Assembly (NCBI GenBank): GCA_021442155.1
Contig: CM038229.1
Span: 91,359,716-91,423,715 of the forward strand
DNA length: 64,000 nucleotides
Direction of reading: 5' to 3'
DNA from: Cymbidium sinense
Taxonomy: Eukaryota > Streptophyta > Magnoliopsida > Asparagales > Orchidaceae
Part shown: positions 52,079 to 62,654 of the stretch, piece after piece
How the letters are laid out: the number at the start of each line of letters is the position of its first letter
Position numbering within the stretch: position 1 is the first letter of the stretch
Translations under genes and position numbers: made by a program
The notes under the pieces: model-generated
Seen by the model: only the letters and a program-made list of their open reading frames with translations
Told to the model about the DNA's origin: nothing
Database searches by the model: none

Positions 52079-54869
52079 TTCTCCAGCCTTCTCTCAAACA
52101 TACTATTTGTAAAATAGAGAGGAGAAGTGAATTACAGAACTCTTCTTCTATTAGTTCCCTAGAATAAAAGAGTAAAAATTGAATCATGAGGATTGAGCCA
52201 GCTGCAGTTTTTGTCTTCTCATCTTCTTTCTACTGATTCAGACATTGTAGGCAAAAAAAGAAGCAAAAGAATGATTCTACAACCATAACCAATTGATTTT
52301 CAAATAGAAACATCTGATCAATAAGGGAGAAGATATATGGTGAGGACAAATGATCTGGGGAGGTGGAAGAGAAGCAAGAGCTAAAGCTTTTGCATTGATA
52401 TTTTCTCCTTTGTCTCCCCCTCTTTTCTTTCTTGCAACAGGCTACTTGTGTGCATAATAAGATTGAAAAGGGTGCACTAAGGGAAGGAATAACTTAGTAT
52501 TAGAAAGAACCAGGCTATGCATACATTGTACCACTAAATGATTATTTAACCTAGGGTTCTCCTACTAACATTCTGGCTTCATTCGTGATGGATATAATCT
52601 CAATGGATTTAACCAATTCCCTTGCTTGAAGGACTATCACACTTTTAGTGGTACTATGACTGTACCTATCACTACCCTTTAGAAAGCTAGTATCTTGAGA
52701 GTAGAAAGAAATATCATATCAGAGAGTATGATAGAACCAGTAGCATTGAGTGTTCATGACCTGAATCAGCATAAGGAGATGTTGATGAGGGTACAATATA
52801 GAAAAGAATTAGCTCTAGTTTAGAGCTTGAATCAGAATATCCTTCAAGTCACCCCAGGTGAGTAGTTCGGCAAGTCGGGAAGATAGATTGAGTTTAACCT
52901 CTTGATTGAAAGAAGTCAGTAGCAAAAGAAGTGGCATCAGTGTTTTGGATAACTACTTTTAGGTCTAGAATTCATCCCCTAGTCTATGAAGAACAAGAAT
53001 TACTAGCTTTCATTTCAGTCAGGCTTAGAGCTGTCCATTTTTCCTTCCAATTTGTAAGGGCTTTCCTTTGCTACTATATAAGAAACCCAGGGTAGGCTGC
53101 TATTAAATCTAGCTATCCAAAAGTGACATACTTTAGATACGAATTAATAAGAAGAGAAAGAGATTAATGAAACATAGCTATTCTTCACATTGAGAAAAGA
53201 TTTAGGTAATCTCATGATCTTCATGGGCCTGGACCCAGAATCACACCTCTGGGAACTAGTCCAAAAGATTGTCTATAGGTTTCTTCCTCCCATAGTCATA
53301 CTGTAATCAGGTTAAATTTTGCTTTCTTAAGAGGAAGATTACAGGTAAGCCAACCTTTCCTTCATCAGCCGATAATTACCATCAGGATAGCCATTTCAAA
53401 GTGATAGTTTATTTATAGTCTAGAGGATGAGTGATTCATAGTTATCTTGCTTGTCTAAGTCATTTATGTTATGCTAGTTCCTTTATAGAGCGGCAAGAGT
53501 AATCCTTGGTTTAGGCTTTCCATAAGCTAGATACTTGAAAGAGTCAAGCTGCTACAAAGCACCTGTCTTAAAGGGCTTTAGGTTGTGGAATAAGAAACTA
53601 TTAGAGGAAATTCCTTTTTAGCAATTGAATCAACTCCTGGTGATGAATAAGAAGAAGGTTTTATGAAGAAGGAAATGATTGCACTAGTCCCACACCCACA
53701 GAATGAGTAATAAGGTCTATTTAGATCCCCACCTTTGAGCATTTTCATAAAGTAGCTCGCTTGTGATTTCATTTCACATTGATGTTGAAGATCAAAATCA
53801 TACTTGCCTTGCTAAAACTTAACTTGTAGGATTGCACACTTGAAAACCTTTAGAGAAAGAGATGAACTCGCATATCAATGTCTTTAAACTCCTTTTGGGG
53901 ACTTGGTTGGACAAATGTATGGAAAGGAGCCAGCTGACCTACCCTGCTTGGTTGAGTTCTCCATTGGATGGATTGATAGTTACTTGACCGGAACTTCCCT
54001 AAGCATATGAATCTAACCCTTTTTTTTAATCTCATTCGTAAATATGGTTGTAGAAGCCCTGAGACCAACTGACTTAACTGTTTCTTCCAGACTGACTTCA
54101 AAACCTTCTACTTGATTGGCTAGATAGTGAAATGGAAAAATCTAGCTATCTTCGGCTACTGGTTTAATGACATATTAGGATGGGGGGTTCTCCCTTTGAT
54201 ATGATCCTTTCTATACCCATGGTCTCTTCATCTCTTCCCGTTGAATCAGATATTCTGATGAAAGATGATTCTCTTTATGTACCTCATCATCGAGAGGAAT
54301 AGTCGCTACCTATCTATCCATATACATATCAATCAATATGATTCCAAGGATTGGTCGATTGTCCCTCACCAGTAGCTAGAGGAGGAGAAACAAATGATGT
54401 CTCGGCCTGGGCACCTATAAGCAAACTAATCCCTCTCTTTTGCTCAGTGACCTTGAACTGGAGCATGGATTCAACCTTCTATTCATCTCATCACCTTTCT
54501 GTATTGACTAGATGGGTCGATCCCAGAAGTCCTTCCCTAAGTTTGGTTTGTGGGTGGTAGTCTAATTGGATTGGTACCTCATTGAGGTAAGGAAAGTTAA
54601 GGTTTGCCACTCCATGGTTTACTCTATAGTTATGGCCCTAAAATCTAATTGAGTCACGACGTGCATAGAAAACTAATCATTCGTGCCTCAACAACCACTA
54701 TGAATATGCTTGTTTGTCTTTATACCTGACCCTGCTTTCAAATTTCTAGCTTTGGTCCCCTACTTTGGTGACTCGGCTTGGCTAACTCTGGATTTCTATG
54801 TTCTACACCCATTGCCACGTGGTTCAAACCAAGGTCGTTCTTCCTACCAAAATTGGTAATTGTATGGAG

Positions 54870-55163
54870 ATTGTATTCTAAGTAGCTATAGGATGCTTAG
54901 GTTAGAAGAACAATCCGAAGAATTCACTATAGCAAGAGCATGCAAGATTGAGCATTTCTTATCACAACCTTTCTTTGTGGCAGAAGTCTTTACTGGTTCT
55001 CAAAGGAAATATGTTGGTCTTGTAGAAATATTTTGGTTGTTTCAATTCATCCTTTTTAAAGAATTAAACGGTCTTCCTGAGTAGGTCCTTTCTTTGGTAG
55101 CTAATATCGATCATGCTACCGCAAAAGCTATGAACTTAGAAGAGGAGAGAAATTGAAGAAATG
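54870..55163 (+). pseudogene. atpB: Plastid atpB 3'-end pseudogene, copy b
   Basis: The same C-terminal piece of the CF1 beta subunit as in copy a, with a longer open stretch. In the frame opened at 54,860 I read [40 protein letters not shown], a decayed [11 protein letters not shown], then a stop where the family has Gln (CAG to TAG type). After the stop comes ANIDHATAKAMNLEEE. It ends at AATTGAAGAAATG, the classical overlap of the atpB stop with the atpE start. The upstream four-fifths of the gene is absent. Confidence 0.93.
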
Positions 55164-55326
55164 TCTTGAAATCTGTGTATTGACTCCTAATTGAATAATT
55201 TGAGATTCTGAAGTGAATGAGATTCTTTTCTCTACTAAGAGTGGACAAATTAGGACATTACCAAACCATGCCCCCATTACCATGGCTATAGACATAAATG
55301 TTTTGAGAAGATGGCTAAACGATCGG
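55161..55326 (+). pseudogene. atpE: Plastid atpE 5'-part pseudogene, copy b
   Basis: The ATG at 55,161 is the native start that overlaps the end of atpB. A one-base deletion and a stop follow within the first codons. From 55,213 the frame is open and reads NEILFSTKSGQIRTLPNHAP, then AIDINVLRRWLND, matching the beta-sandwich N-terminal domain of the epsilon subunit. At about 55,326 the match ends and rps8 follows, so an 87-codon open frame (55,213-55,476) is in fact an accidental atpE-rps8 chimera. About 55 of some 133 codons are left. Confidence 0.92.
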
Positions 55327-55442
55327 TTGTTCAATAAGATTTTAGGTGGAATGGGAATTAAAGTTCTTTCTACTTCTCACGGTATAATGATAGATCTAGA
55401 AGCTTTACTAGAAGAGGAGAAATTTGTTGTTATATATGGTGA
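55327..55442 (+). pseudogene. rps8: Plastid rps8 3'-end pseudogene, copy b
   Basis: The sequence reads KILGGMGIKVLSTSHGIMID, then LEALLEEE, and ends in ATATATGGTGA with the native stop TGA at 55,440-55,442. The end is out of frame with the beginning because of a small deletion in the Gly-rich part. Family proteins have about 130-135 residues, so only the last quarter is present. The spacer to infA keeps words of the plastid rps8-infA spacer (CTCTATTAGTT), which proves that this end is collinear with the plastid ribosomal protein cluster. Confidence 0.92.
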
Positions 55443-55527
55443 TTCTCCTGGCTTCTCTCAGACTTACTATCTGTAAAATAGAGAGGATAAGTGAATTATA
55501 GAACTCTTGCTCTATTAGTTCCCTGGA

Positions 55528-55761
55528 ATTAAATAACAAAAATTGATTCATGAGGGTTTCATTACTGAATCACTTCCTAATGGTATGTTTTATGTTCGAT
55601 TAGATAATGAAGATCTAATTTTAGGTTAGATTTTAGGGAGAATCTGGTGCAATTTTATAGGTATACTACCCAGAGATAGAGTCAAAATCAAAATGAGTCG
55701 TTATTTTTTAACCAGGGGATGTCTAATTTATTGACTTTGCAAAGATGATTCAAATGATTAG
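55528..55761 (+). pseudogene. infA: Plastid infA pseudogene, full length without indels
   Basis: infA encodes translation initiation factor IF-1 of plastids and is often a pseudogene in flowering plants. The stretch is 78 codons including the stop, exactly the usual length. The start codon is ATT (55,528) and codon 3 is TAA. After these I read [27 protein letters not shown], a stop, [28 protein letters not shown], a second stop where the family has Arg (CGA to TGA), and DDSND before the terminal TAG 55,759-55,761. The conserved OB-fold core is recognisable throughout. It lies between rps8 and rpl36 as in plastids. Confidence 0.95.
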
Positions 55762-55858
55762 ATCATTCTTTGAAACATCCTTTTTGTATGGAGAAGTTCA
55801 AAAATGTAAGAAACAAATTTTTTTTCCAAAAAATAGATTCAGAATGATAATGAGAAAT

Positions 55859-55972
55859 ATGAAAATAAGGTCTTTTATTCGTCAAATTTGTGAAAAATGT
55901 CACTTGATTCATTGGCGGGGACAAATTATATTAATTTGTTCCAATCCAAGACATAAATAGAGATAGGGGTAA
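55859..55972 (+). pseudogene. rpl36: Plastid rpl36 pseudogene, nearly intact
   Basis: rpl36 encodes the 37-residue plastid ribosomal protein L36 with a Cys-Cys-Cys-His zinc site. From ATG 55,859 the frame reads [20 protein letters not shown], then [13 protein letters not shown]. Two Cys of the first knuckle, the third Cys and the His are kept. Codons 34 and 36 are TAG (55,958-55,960 and 55,964-55,966) where the family has Gln, two CAG-to-TAG changes in the last five codons. The native stop TAA is at 55,970-55,972. Order infA-rpl36 is as in plastids. The next expected gene, rps11, is not found. Confidence 0.93.
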
Positions 55973-56937
55973 TCCTTCTCATGTTTTGAATTAAGAACTT
56001 TTTCAAAGAAAAAACCCTTGTACATGTGAAAATAAAGAAGAAAAAATTCATTTTCATATGAAATGGATATCCTTGAGGAATCTTATAAATGGTTTGTTCG
56101 AGTTAGACTATCATTCTTTGAATCAATCAAGTTCACCTCTTGAGATTGATATGGAGTCAACTGACTCTTAGGATCCCATAAGAGAAGTTGTAGGTATGCC
56201 CAATAAGAAGGTAGAACTTTCCATAAGCTCATCATTCCAAGAAGTCACTGAAGTCAACCTACACAGTGGCAAAGTTCTACCTCCTAGGGTGGCACCTTAG
56301 GATAAGGGTAAGCAAGTTCTACCTACTTTATATGGATGAATAAAGCAAGGTTTATATTAAACTAGATTCTTAAGTTCCCTATGTAGGCAAGCTTCCATAG
56401 TTACTTGCATCTTAGGAAATGAAATTTCCTAAGAATACTCTCGATTAACATAGACAATTATCATCTCTAAAGATTTCAAGGTTAGATTATAAAAGAATTG
56501 GTTGTATTTGGAAATTCAATAGGGAAAGTTCAAGGAGAAGACTTATTTTTGGATTCCTAATGAAATAAGTAAGAAATGCTCATAATACTAGGAAGCCTAC
56601 TGAGCATTTCAATCTATCCTATGGTTGAGCTTTATAATTTTGAAGTTGAGGAGATTTATATTTTTGACTTGAAATTTAATCAGATTACTAGGGTTTATAA
56701 TCCACCAATACATGGTTTTGGGAATGCTTAAGAGGTGAGGATTTATACTTGTAGATTGAAAGAAATAGCTACCTCGGATCCTAAATATAGGGAGCTTTAG
56801 TATGAGATAAAGCACGACATAAATCTAAGTGACAGGTGGACATAAGGGTTTACCTCCACAAAAGAGAACAAATTGTCCAATTTCTGGACTTATCAAATTA
56901 GGTTAAGTTGGGTCAAGTTGAATAATTTGTCAAATTA
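55973..56937 (+). other. Spacer with a possible gypsy gag-protease remnant
   Basis: The first hundred bases may be plastid sequence downstream of rpl36, but rps11 is not recognisable. From about 56,090 to 56,300 one plus-strand frame stays open except for single stops and reads ELDYHSLNQSS, then PLEIDMESTDS, EVTEVNLHSGKVLPPR. The last block resembles the LRSGK-type spacer between gag and protease of Athila-like gypsy elements. Evidence is one motif and an unusually long partial frame, so I give it low confidence. The remainder to 56,937 is unassigned. Confidence 0.3.
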
Positions 56938-57939
56938 TCCAATTACAGACCTTTTATCAAAAGCACTAGTACTACCAATTTTCCTGTCTTCCCTAAAACC
57001 AATTTCACTAGAAGCATTCTTAGGAGCGTGCCTAGCAACATAACCTAAAGTTGCCCCTCATTTAGGAGATTTCTACAACTAAGTGGATTCTGAAGTAGTG
57101 TTATAACTTCAACTGAGGGGAGATGTGAATCTTTTTAATACCAAGATTCTCCCTATCTAGCTAACTATGAAACACAGCCTTGGGGTGTACCTTGTGGTGC
57201 TACATATAAGGCATCTTTATATGTGTTATGAAGCCCTTTTTACTGGGCAGTATATCAAACATGCAGATCATAGCCTCATATGATACTCAGGAGGAGTCCA
57301 CTCCACAAAGATGCAAATTCATATGTCTGTGTTCTTAATAGGTTTGCAGTCTATCACATTTCTTTCTCTTTAGAAAAAGTCTTTAGAAAGGTGCAGTAAT
57401 CATAGGATTGCTAGGTTGGTATAGAGTCTTTGCTCTTTCTAAAAGAGAATATGAGTATGGCTGAAGGGACCAAAAGTCTCCTTGAAAACCATACCATACA
57501 TATACCAGATTACACCCCTGGGGAGCATTGTAAGTAGAACTTTGTCGAGTTATTGACCAGGTCTGCTTGAATGCTATTCGCATATGTCCCCTCTGATTTC
57601 AAAATTCCTATTCAACTTGGTTTTGGTTGTATACTCCTAAGACCTACATTCACCAAGTTTATAAGGCAAAGGATGTAGACATCTCAGAAGTGAGTAAGCA
57701 TCTGAGCGTGTGGCACACCTCACCGGTGCTAGTGTGCTTTTGAAACTGTACCAACCCCAGTGGCTTGCCAAGCTCAGAAGTCTTTGGTTCTCTGACCATG
57801 AGGTGCCCGTGACCTCTAGTTATGATGATCCTTTACTCTGTGTAGGGCAGGTACCTTAGGGCTCAGCTAGCTAATAAAGAGTGGGATACAATGAATACAT
57901 GGCCTGAAGTAGGGAGATTTGAGGTGAAGTTATAGAGTA

Positions 57940-58062
57940 GTTGCAAGGTGTGAGTGTTTGCAATTTGGTAATCCAATCTGGAAGGTCTTGTTAAGACCTT
58001 TGCATGATTGGGTGATGGAGATCCTTAGTCACCTTGCTATCGATGGGACTTTTGATCAATTT
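57940..58062 (+). pseudogene. Mitovirus RNA-dependent RNA polymerase-like fragment 3 (in D1b)
   Basis: Homologue of the 39,945 fragment. After the same one-base frame change I read GNPI, LLRPLHDWVMEILSHL and DGTFDQ, ending near 58,061. The HDW and DGTFDQ blocks are intact, and only conservative differences separate it from the D1a copy. No catalytic palm motif follows. It is a passenger of the D1 duplication and not a separate viral insertion. Confidence 0.75.
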
Positions 58063-60849
58063 CAACTTGCTCAACAGAAAGATTCATTTGCATTCATTCG
58101 ACCTTTAAGCTTCTATTGACACTTTGCCAGCAGTGCTAATACTATATATATGCTGATTGGCTTGCTCAAGCAATCCTTTGTCAAGTCATGGTTATTTCTG
58201 ATGATGATGATCGATTTTAGGGTACCTCAATAGACCAAACAAAATAACACTTCTCCCCCTCGGGGAAGAGTATATAATTTCACAAAGGGCACTAAGCTTC
58301 AAGATGTGAACAAATCATATGTGTACATTTTTGCAAGATCTGATGCTCTCTTTCTTTTCTTTGTTTTTGTTGAATGGAATAATAGTACCCATCCGCTATG
58401 GAAGAGAGCCTTTTCAAGTGAATGTAATCACTTTTTGGTTTACTATTGTTACTATTTTGAATGAGAATAGATATACCTTCTTTTCAAAAGAGAAGACCTG
58501 GTATCCCTAGCCCTAATGGAATTCCCTTTCCAGATAAAACCTTTTCTTTCTTTTCAAGCAGAGGCACTGATCTCATCAAGTAAGTTGTTCAATCAGCTCT
58601 ACTTCTTTTACGTAGTCGTGGGATAGGAGATGAAGTTTTCTTCAAGAAGAGAAGCTTGACTCATTCGGACAAGCACCTTCACTTTTTAAAGAAATAGGGA
58701 GGGATCCAAGATGGAATCCATTCTACTTAAAACTATGTATGATAAGTAGAGTAAATAGCATGAAATCTGAATGATCATGCCCCAGAAGAGGAGGATGAGG
58801 ATCATCCATTCTATTCTATTAAGGCAGCCTATGCTTTGGAAAGAGAAACAGGGGGGATGCAACTTTTGAATACATCTTTTGTTTTCGTAGACTTATGACT
58901 TATGAGAAAGAAGCAGTGAAGTGCTTTCTAAAAGACTAGAATTCTAATAAAAAGAGTTTAGGACATGCCATGCATTTCTGGAGAGAACATATACCAGAGG
59001 TTAGCATCAGGGCTAGCTATGTGAACCTCATCCTAACACCTTATCTTATGGTCGAGTGGATCCCATCTTCTCCCCAAAAATAGCACATCTGAAAGCCTCA
59101 TTTTTCAAATTTTCCTAGTTTAGTTAGCCATATCATATTAAATCTAGCTTGACACAGAGGGAATGCTATAGGCAATTCCATGGTATGAACTAGCTGCGAT
59201 ACATAAATCGAGGGTAGTTTGTCTAAGAACGAAAGAAAACCTTAAGTTTGAGCATCGCATCAGGTTTTTGTGATTAGCTTGAAAAGTTGATACCAGTTTG
59301 GTTACCATATCCCAAAAAAGCTTTGGATTTCTTCTTGATCGGCACTGTAGAGTGTAGAGACTCCTCCATATCCATATCGGATGCAACTCTCTCCATAATC
59401 TAAGTACTTAACTTTTATTTCAATCTAGCAAAGTAATTTAGGCATGAGAAGGTTGAAGAAGCAAAAGTATCAGACTTGAATTTTACTGGAACATATGGAA
59501 ACCCTTTTTCCAAGAGTGCATTTCTGGGAGGTTTCGCGACCCCTTTTCATCATTGCTCTAGGGTTATCGACTCTTTTATTTAGAAAATAGAAACAAAAAA
59601 TATAGCACCCATATGCATCATGTCATTATCATAGATCTCAGACTCCCTCTTGCATTTTATTTTTCAGTGGGCATAATAAGAGTTTGTGCCCCCACTGCCT
59701 TGTCTTATGAATGTTTTCTTATTCTTATGATGTTCTTTGGATGAAAGAAAAAATACATGCTATGCTAGAAAGAAAAAGTAACCTCTAAAAAGTAAGTGTC
59801 TTTATTTTAGAATCTTCTCTTACACCATATATTGAATGAAGTGAGTTATAAATCCTTGTGGAATAAGCTACAGGATCTATTTGAGAGAAAGATGTCCTTT
59901 TTTTTTAAGTCTCCTCCTATCCGGTGTCCATCCCGTCATTAAGCACAAAAGTAGCTTAAGGATTTCCACGCAATCCAACATCGCACTGAACAACCCAAAA
60001 ATTCTCCTTCTTCATCAAAAGGAATGCTCTAGTAGAAGAAGAAATATTACCACCTAAGTTGGGAATGAGAAGGGTGATAAAAAAAGAGATTGAAATAGAT
60101 CTAGCCGATCAACTATCAGTGTCAGACCTTATAGCAGGTAGTGCATAAATTGATTAGTTTCTAGGTAGGTTTTATTGATCAATATGTACCGAATCTCATT
60201 TTTCTTATGCTGATTGCTGATGAAGCACATTGCGTCTTTCTTATCTATAGCTACGACCCTTGAGCCTTTTGTAAATAAGAGGAGTTCTTCTATTCTGTCA
60301 GTGAAGTAGGTAATAGTCAAACTCTAGAGTTATTAGAGAATCTGCTACTTGATAAGGTGTAACCGCAATTCTTGATTAAATCTACAATAGTTTTGAATGT
60401 GGTGAAGTTCTCTTTCAAAAGTAAAGAATGACGTAGGTAGACTAGAAGAGAAGGAAGAGTTTTATGCTGAAAGCTTAGGCAATGTTGTAATATTATGACT
60501 TCATTTTATATGTCATCTAATGATGTTCAATAGGGACTGTAGACTTGGCTATCTCCGAGTAGAAGTCTTAGCCCAAGAATCTTTTTCTTAAGAGCACTCA
60601 GCCAAAGGCTGCTTTTAGGCCTAAGTAAAGCAGGTATAGGCACTAGAAAGAGGACATGTTAAATAATTCTAAACCCAAGGGTATGATGAAGTAAGAAGAT
60701 GGCCGCTATTGACTTGAGAGATGCTTTTTTATCATAATCAAGGTAGAACTCCAAGTGAAGAAGAAAGAATAGAACTCTCGATATGATAGGCCACCAAGAT
60801 AGAAATATCATTGATTTAGTGAAAAAGTTGACAAATAAGTGACCCTTAC

Positions 60850-61448
60850 TTGCATAGGAATCGGAAGAGCCCAATTAAGAATAATAAGTGGAGTGTCTTG
60901 CACTTACTATACTTTTCTCGATTGATTTAGATGTGTGAATTGACTTCAGACTGGCACATGAAAGAGGCTAAAGAATCTCGCCAGAAACCCTGAAGTAAAA
61001 TTGATTATCATAGAATAACAACCATGGCAGTCTTGCTTGAAGAGTCAAAGGTAATAAGGGAGTGAACTCTTTAATCTATTTTAGGGTTGTGTACTCAATC
61101 AAAGTTGCTAGAGGGGAGAAAGATTTCTACAAACTAAACTGCAGGGGCCTAAGAGAATTCAAGCCTTCTTTTCCATTCTATACAGGGAATTCAGTTGTGA
61201 GAGAGGTCATCTCAGTCTTTGACTTTTGAAAAATGAGAAGCTATTGCAAAAGGGGTTCACTGCACTCAGGCTATTTTGACTGTAAGAATAAAAAAAAGAG
61301 TCAATCTATCTTAGTGAAGGTACTCACTCTACCACAAAATTGGCTAAAAAGAAAGAGATGTTTCCAATGAAATCATTGATGTCCACTTCATACTTAGAGT
61401 TTGAGATTTCGGGTTGCTTGGGTTCATTCAAGGCATCTTCATATCTAT
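60850..61448. other. About 600-bp segment present only in D1b
   Basis: In D1a the flanking words GACCCTTAT and AAGAAGCTCCTTAGG (about 42,831-42,860) are nearly adjacent. In D1b the same words are separated by this segment. I see no terminal inverted repeat, target-site duplication or coding motif that would mark it as a transposon, so it is either an insertion into D1b or a deletion from D1a. Confidence 0.75.
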
Positions 61449-62654
61449 AAAAAAAGAATCTCCTAAATAGGTTCCCTAATCTGAGTTCGAGCTATTTTTT
61501 GATAAAACATATTCAAAGGAGAAATGCTTGGCCTTGACCTACATACGAGACATTTTAGTCATGCATGCCATTTGAAAGTAAAAGCTCCATCTAAGTCAAA
61601 TAGATGTGCATCTTAGGTTGTAAATGTTCTTTTCAACTAGTAAGCCTCTCCCAAGTGTTATTGTTTTTCTACAGTCTATTCCCGAAAGCCTCCTTTCTCC
61701 AATGGATATTCTAGAATGTTAGAGATGCTCTCCTAGCATTAGCGAAATTAGAGTAGTGGGATTGGGATAGATGAACTATGAATCTTTCTCTAAAATAGCA
61801 ATTCTGCATTGCTCTTTCATGGTGTGCTAGCCCTTGGAAGGCCCTCATACTCAAATTCCATTACTGTTTTGCTAGATGAGAGAAAGAACCATAAGCATTA
61901 GATAGAGTAGTGAGAAGGGATGTGTTCATATCCAATCAGCATCTTACCTTGCAATCTCTAGTTGCTTAGTTTCAGTGAGGTCAAGAGATGAGGATGAAGT
62001 GAGTTCAGTTTTCTCAGGTGATAAAGAATAGGAATTTTGTTCATCATAAATTGACTTAGGTTAAGAAAAGACACAATGATTGAATCCTCATTTGTCTTTA
62101 CTGCTTGACTGATGGAAAGCTTGACTTTCTAACTTGACTGCTGAATGACTCTGATCTGTAGATGTTTTCCTTCCAAATTTCTTTTCCTATTTCAAAGAAG
62201 ATTACTTTCAAACTAATTTTCTTATGGATTTGACTTGCTTACTAGTACACTCAAAGAGAGAAGACATATGGCTAAAAAAAGCCTAAAAAAGATCTTGAAA
62301 AGAACTAGTCGTGGCATTGGAAGACTCCATTAGATGGTTTCCTAACATTAAACCAAAAATCTAACCAATCAATAGAAAAAAATGGGATAGGCAAGAGAAG
62401 AAAACCTATCTCACTAAGGAGCTCCCTAATCTAGCCTAGTCAATAGCCCTTACTAATAAGTATTCCCTATGAGGATGTCCTATCTACCTTAACTTTTTGT
62501 AGATCCTACAAATTCTTTACATCTATTTGTATATTCCTTTTGTCTAGATAGAGGAGTCTAACCTAGTAATCTAACCAATATACTATTTCATGTCAAATGC
62601 TATTTGTAGTTATAGGTCATGTTGGTATATACTTCCATTTAGACTTCATTTCGT

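Larger units (their letters stand above)
48854..52190. repeat. Tandem duplication D2, copy a (about 3.34 kb)
   Basis: The unit beginning near GAGTGAGCTAGC (48,854) is repeated directly at 52,191-55,554. The two copies align throughout with scattered substitutions and small indels. The right-hand 700 bp is plastid-derived (atpB, atpE and rps8 pieces) and the left 2.6 kb is unassigned organelle-like DNA. Copy a ends inside what would be codon 9 of infA (ATTGAATCATGAG), so the duplication breakpoint lies within infA. Confidence 0.93.
52191..55554. repeat. Tandem duplication D2, copy b (about 3.36 kb)
   Basis: Second copy of the 48,854-52,190 unit, directly adjoining it. Its right end continues without a break into the rest of infA and rpl36, so copy b carries the original right flank and copy a was cut at the duplication point. 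By eye the copies differ at roughly one base in ten to fifteen, and each has its own stops and indels. Confidence 0.93.

Noticed and set aside
55213..55476. 87-codon plus-strand open frame as a novel gene
   Set aside because: Explained as the chance in-frame fusion of atpE and rps8 pseudogene pieces plus spacer.
58319..58510. 63-codon hydrophobic open frame in D1b
   Set aside because: The frame is broken in the homologous D1a copy (stop and indel near 40,385-40,430), so it is not conserved.
60850..61448. D1b-specific segment as a transposon
   Set aside because: No terminal inverted repeats, target-site duplication or coding motif could be seen.
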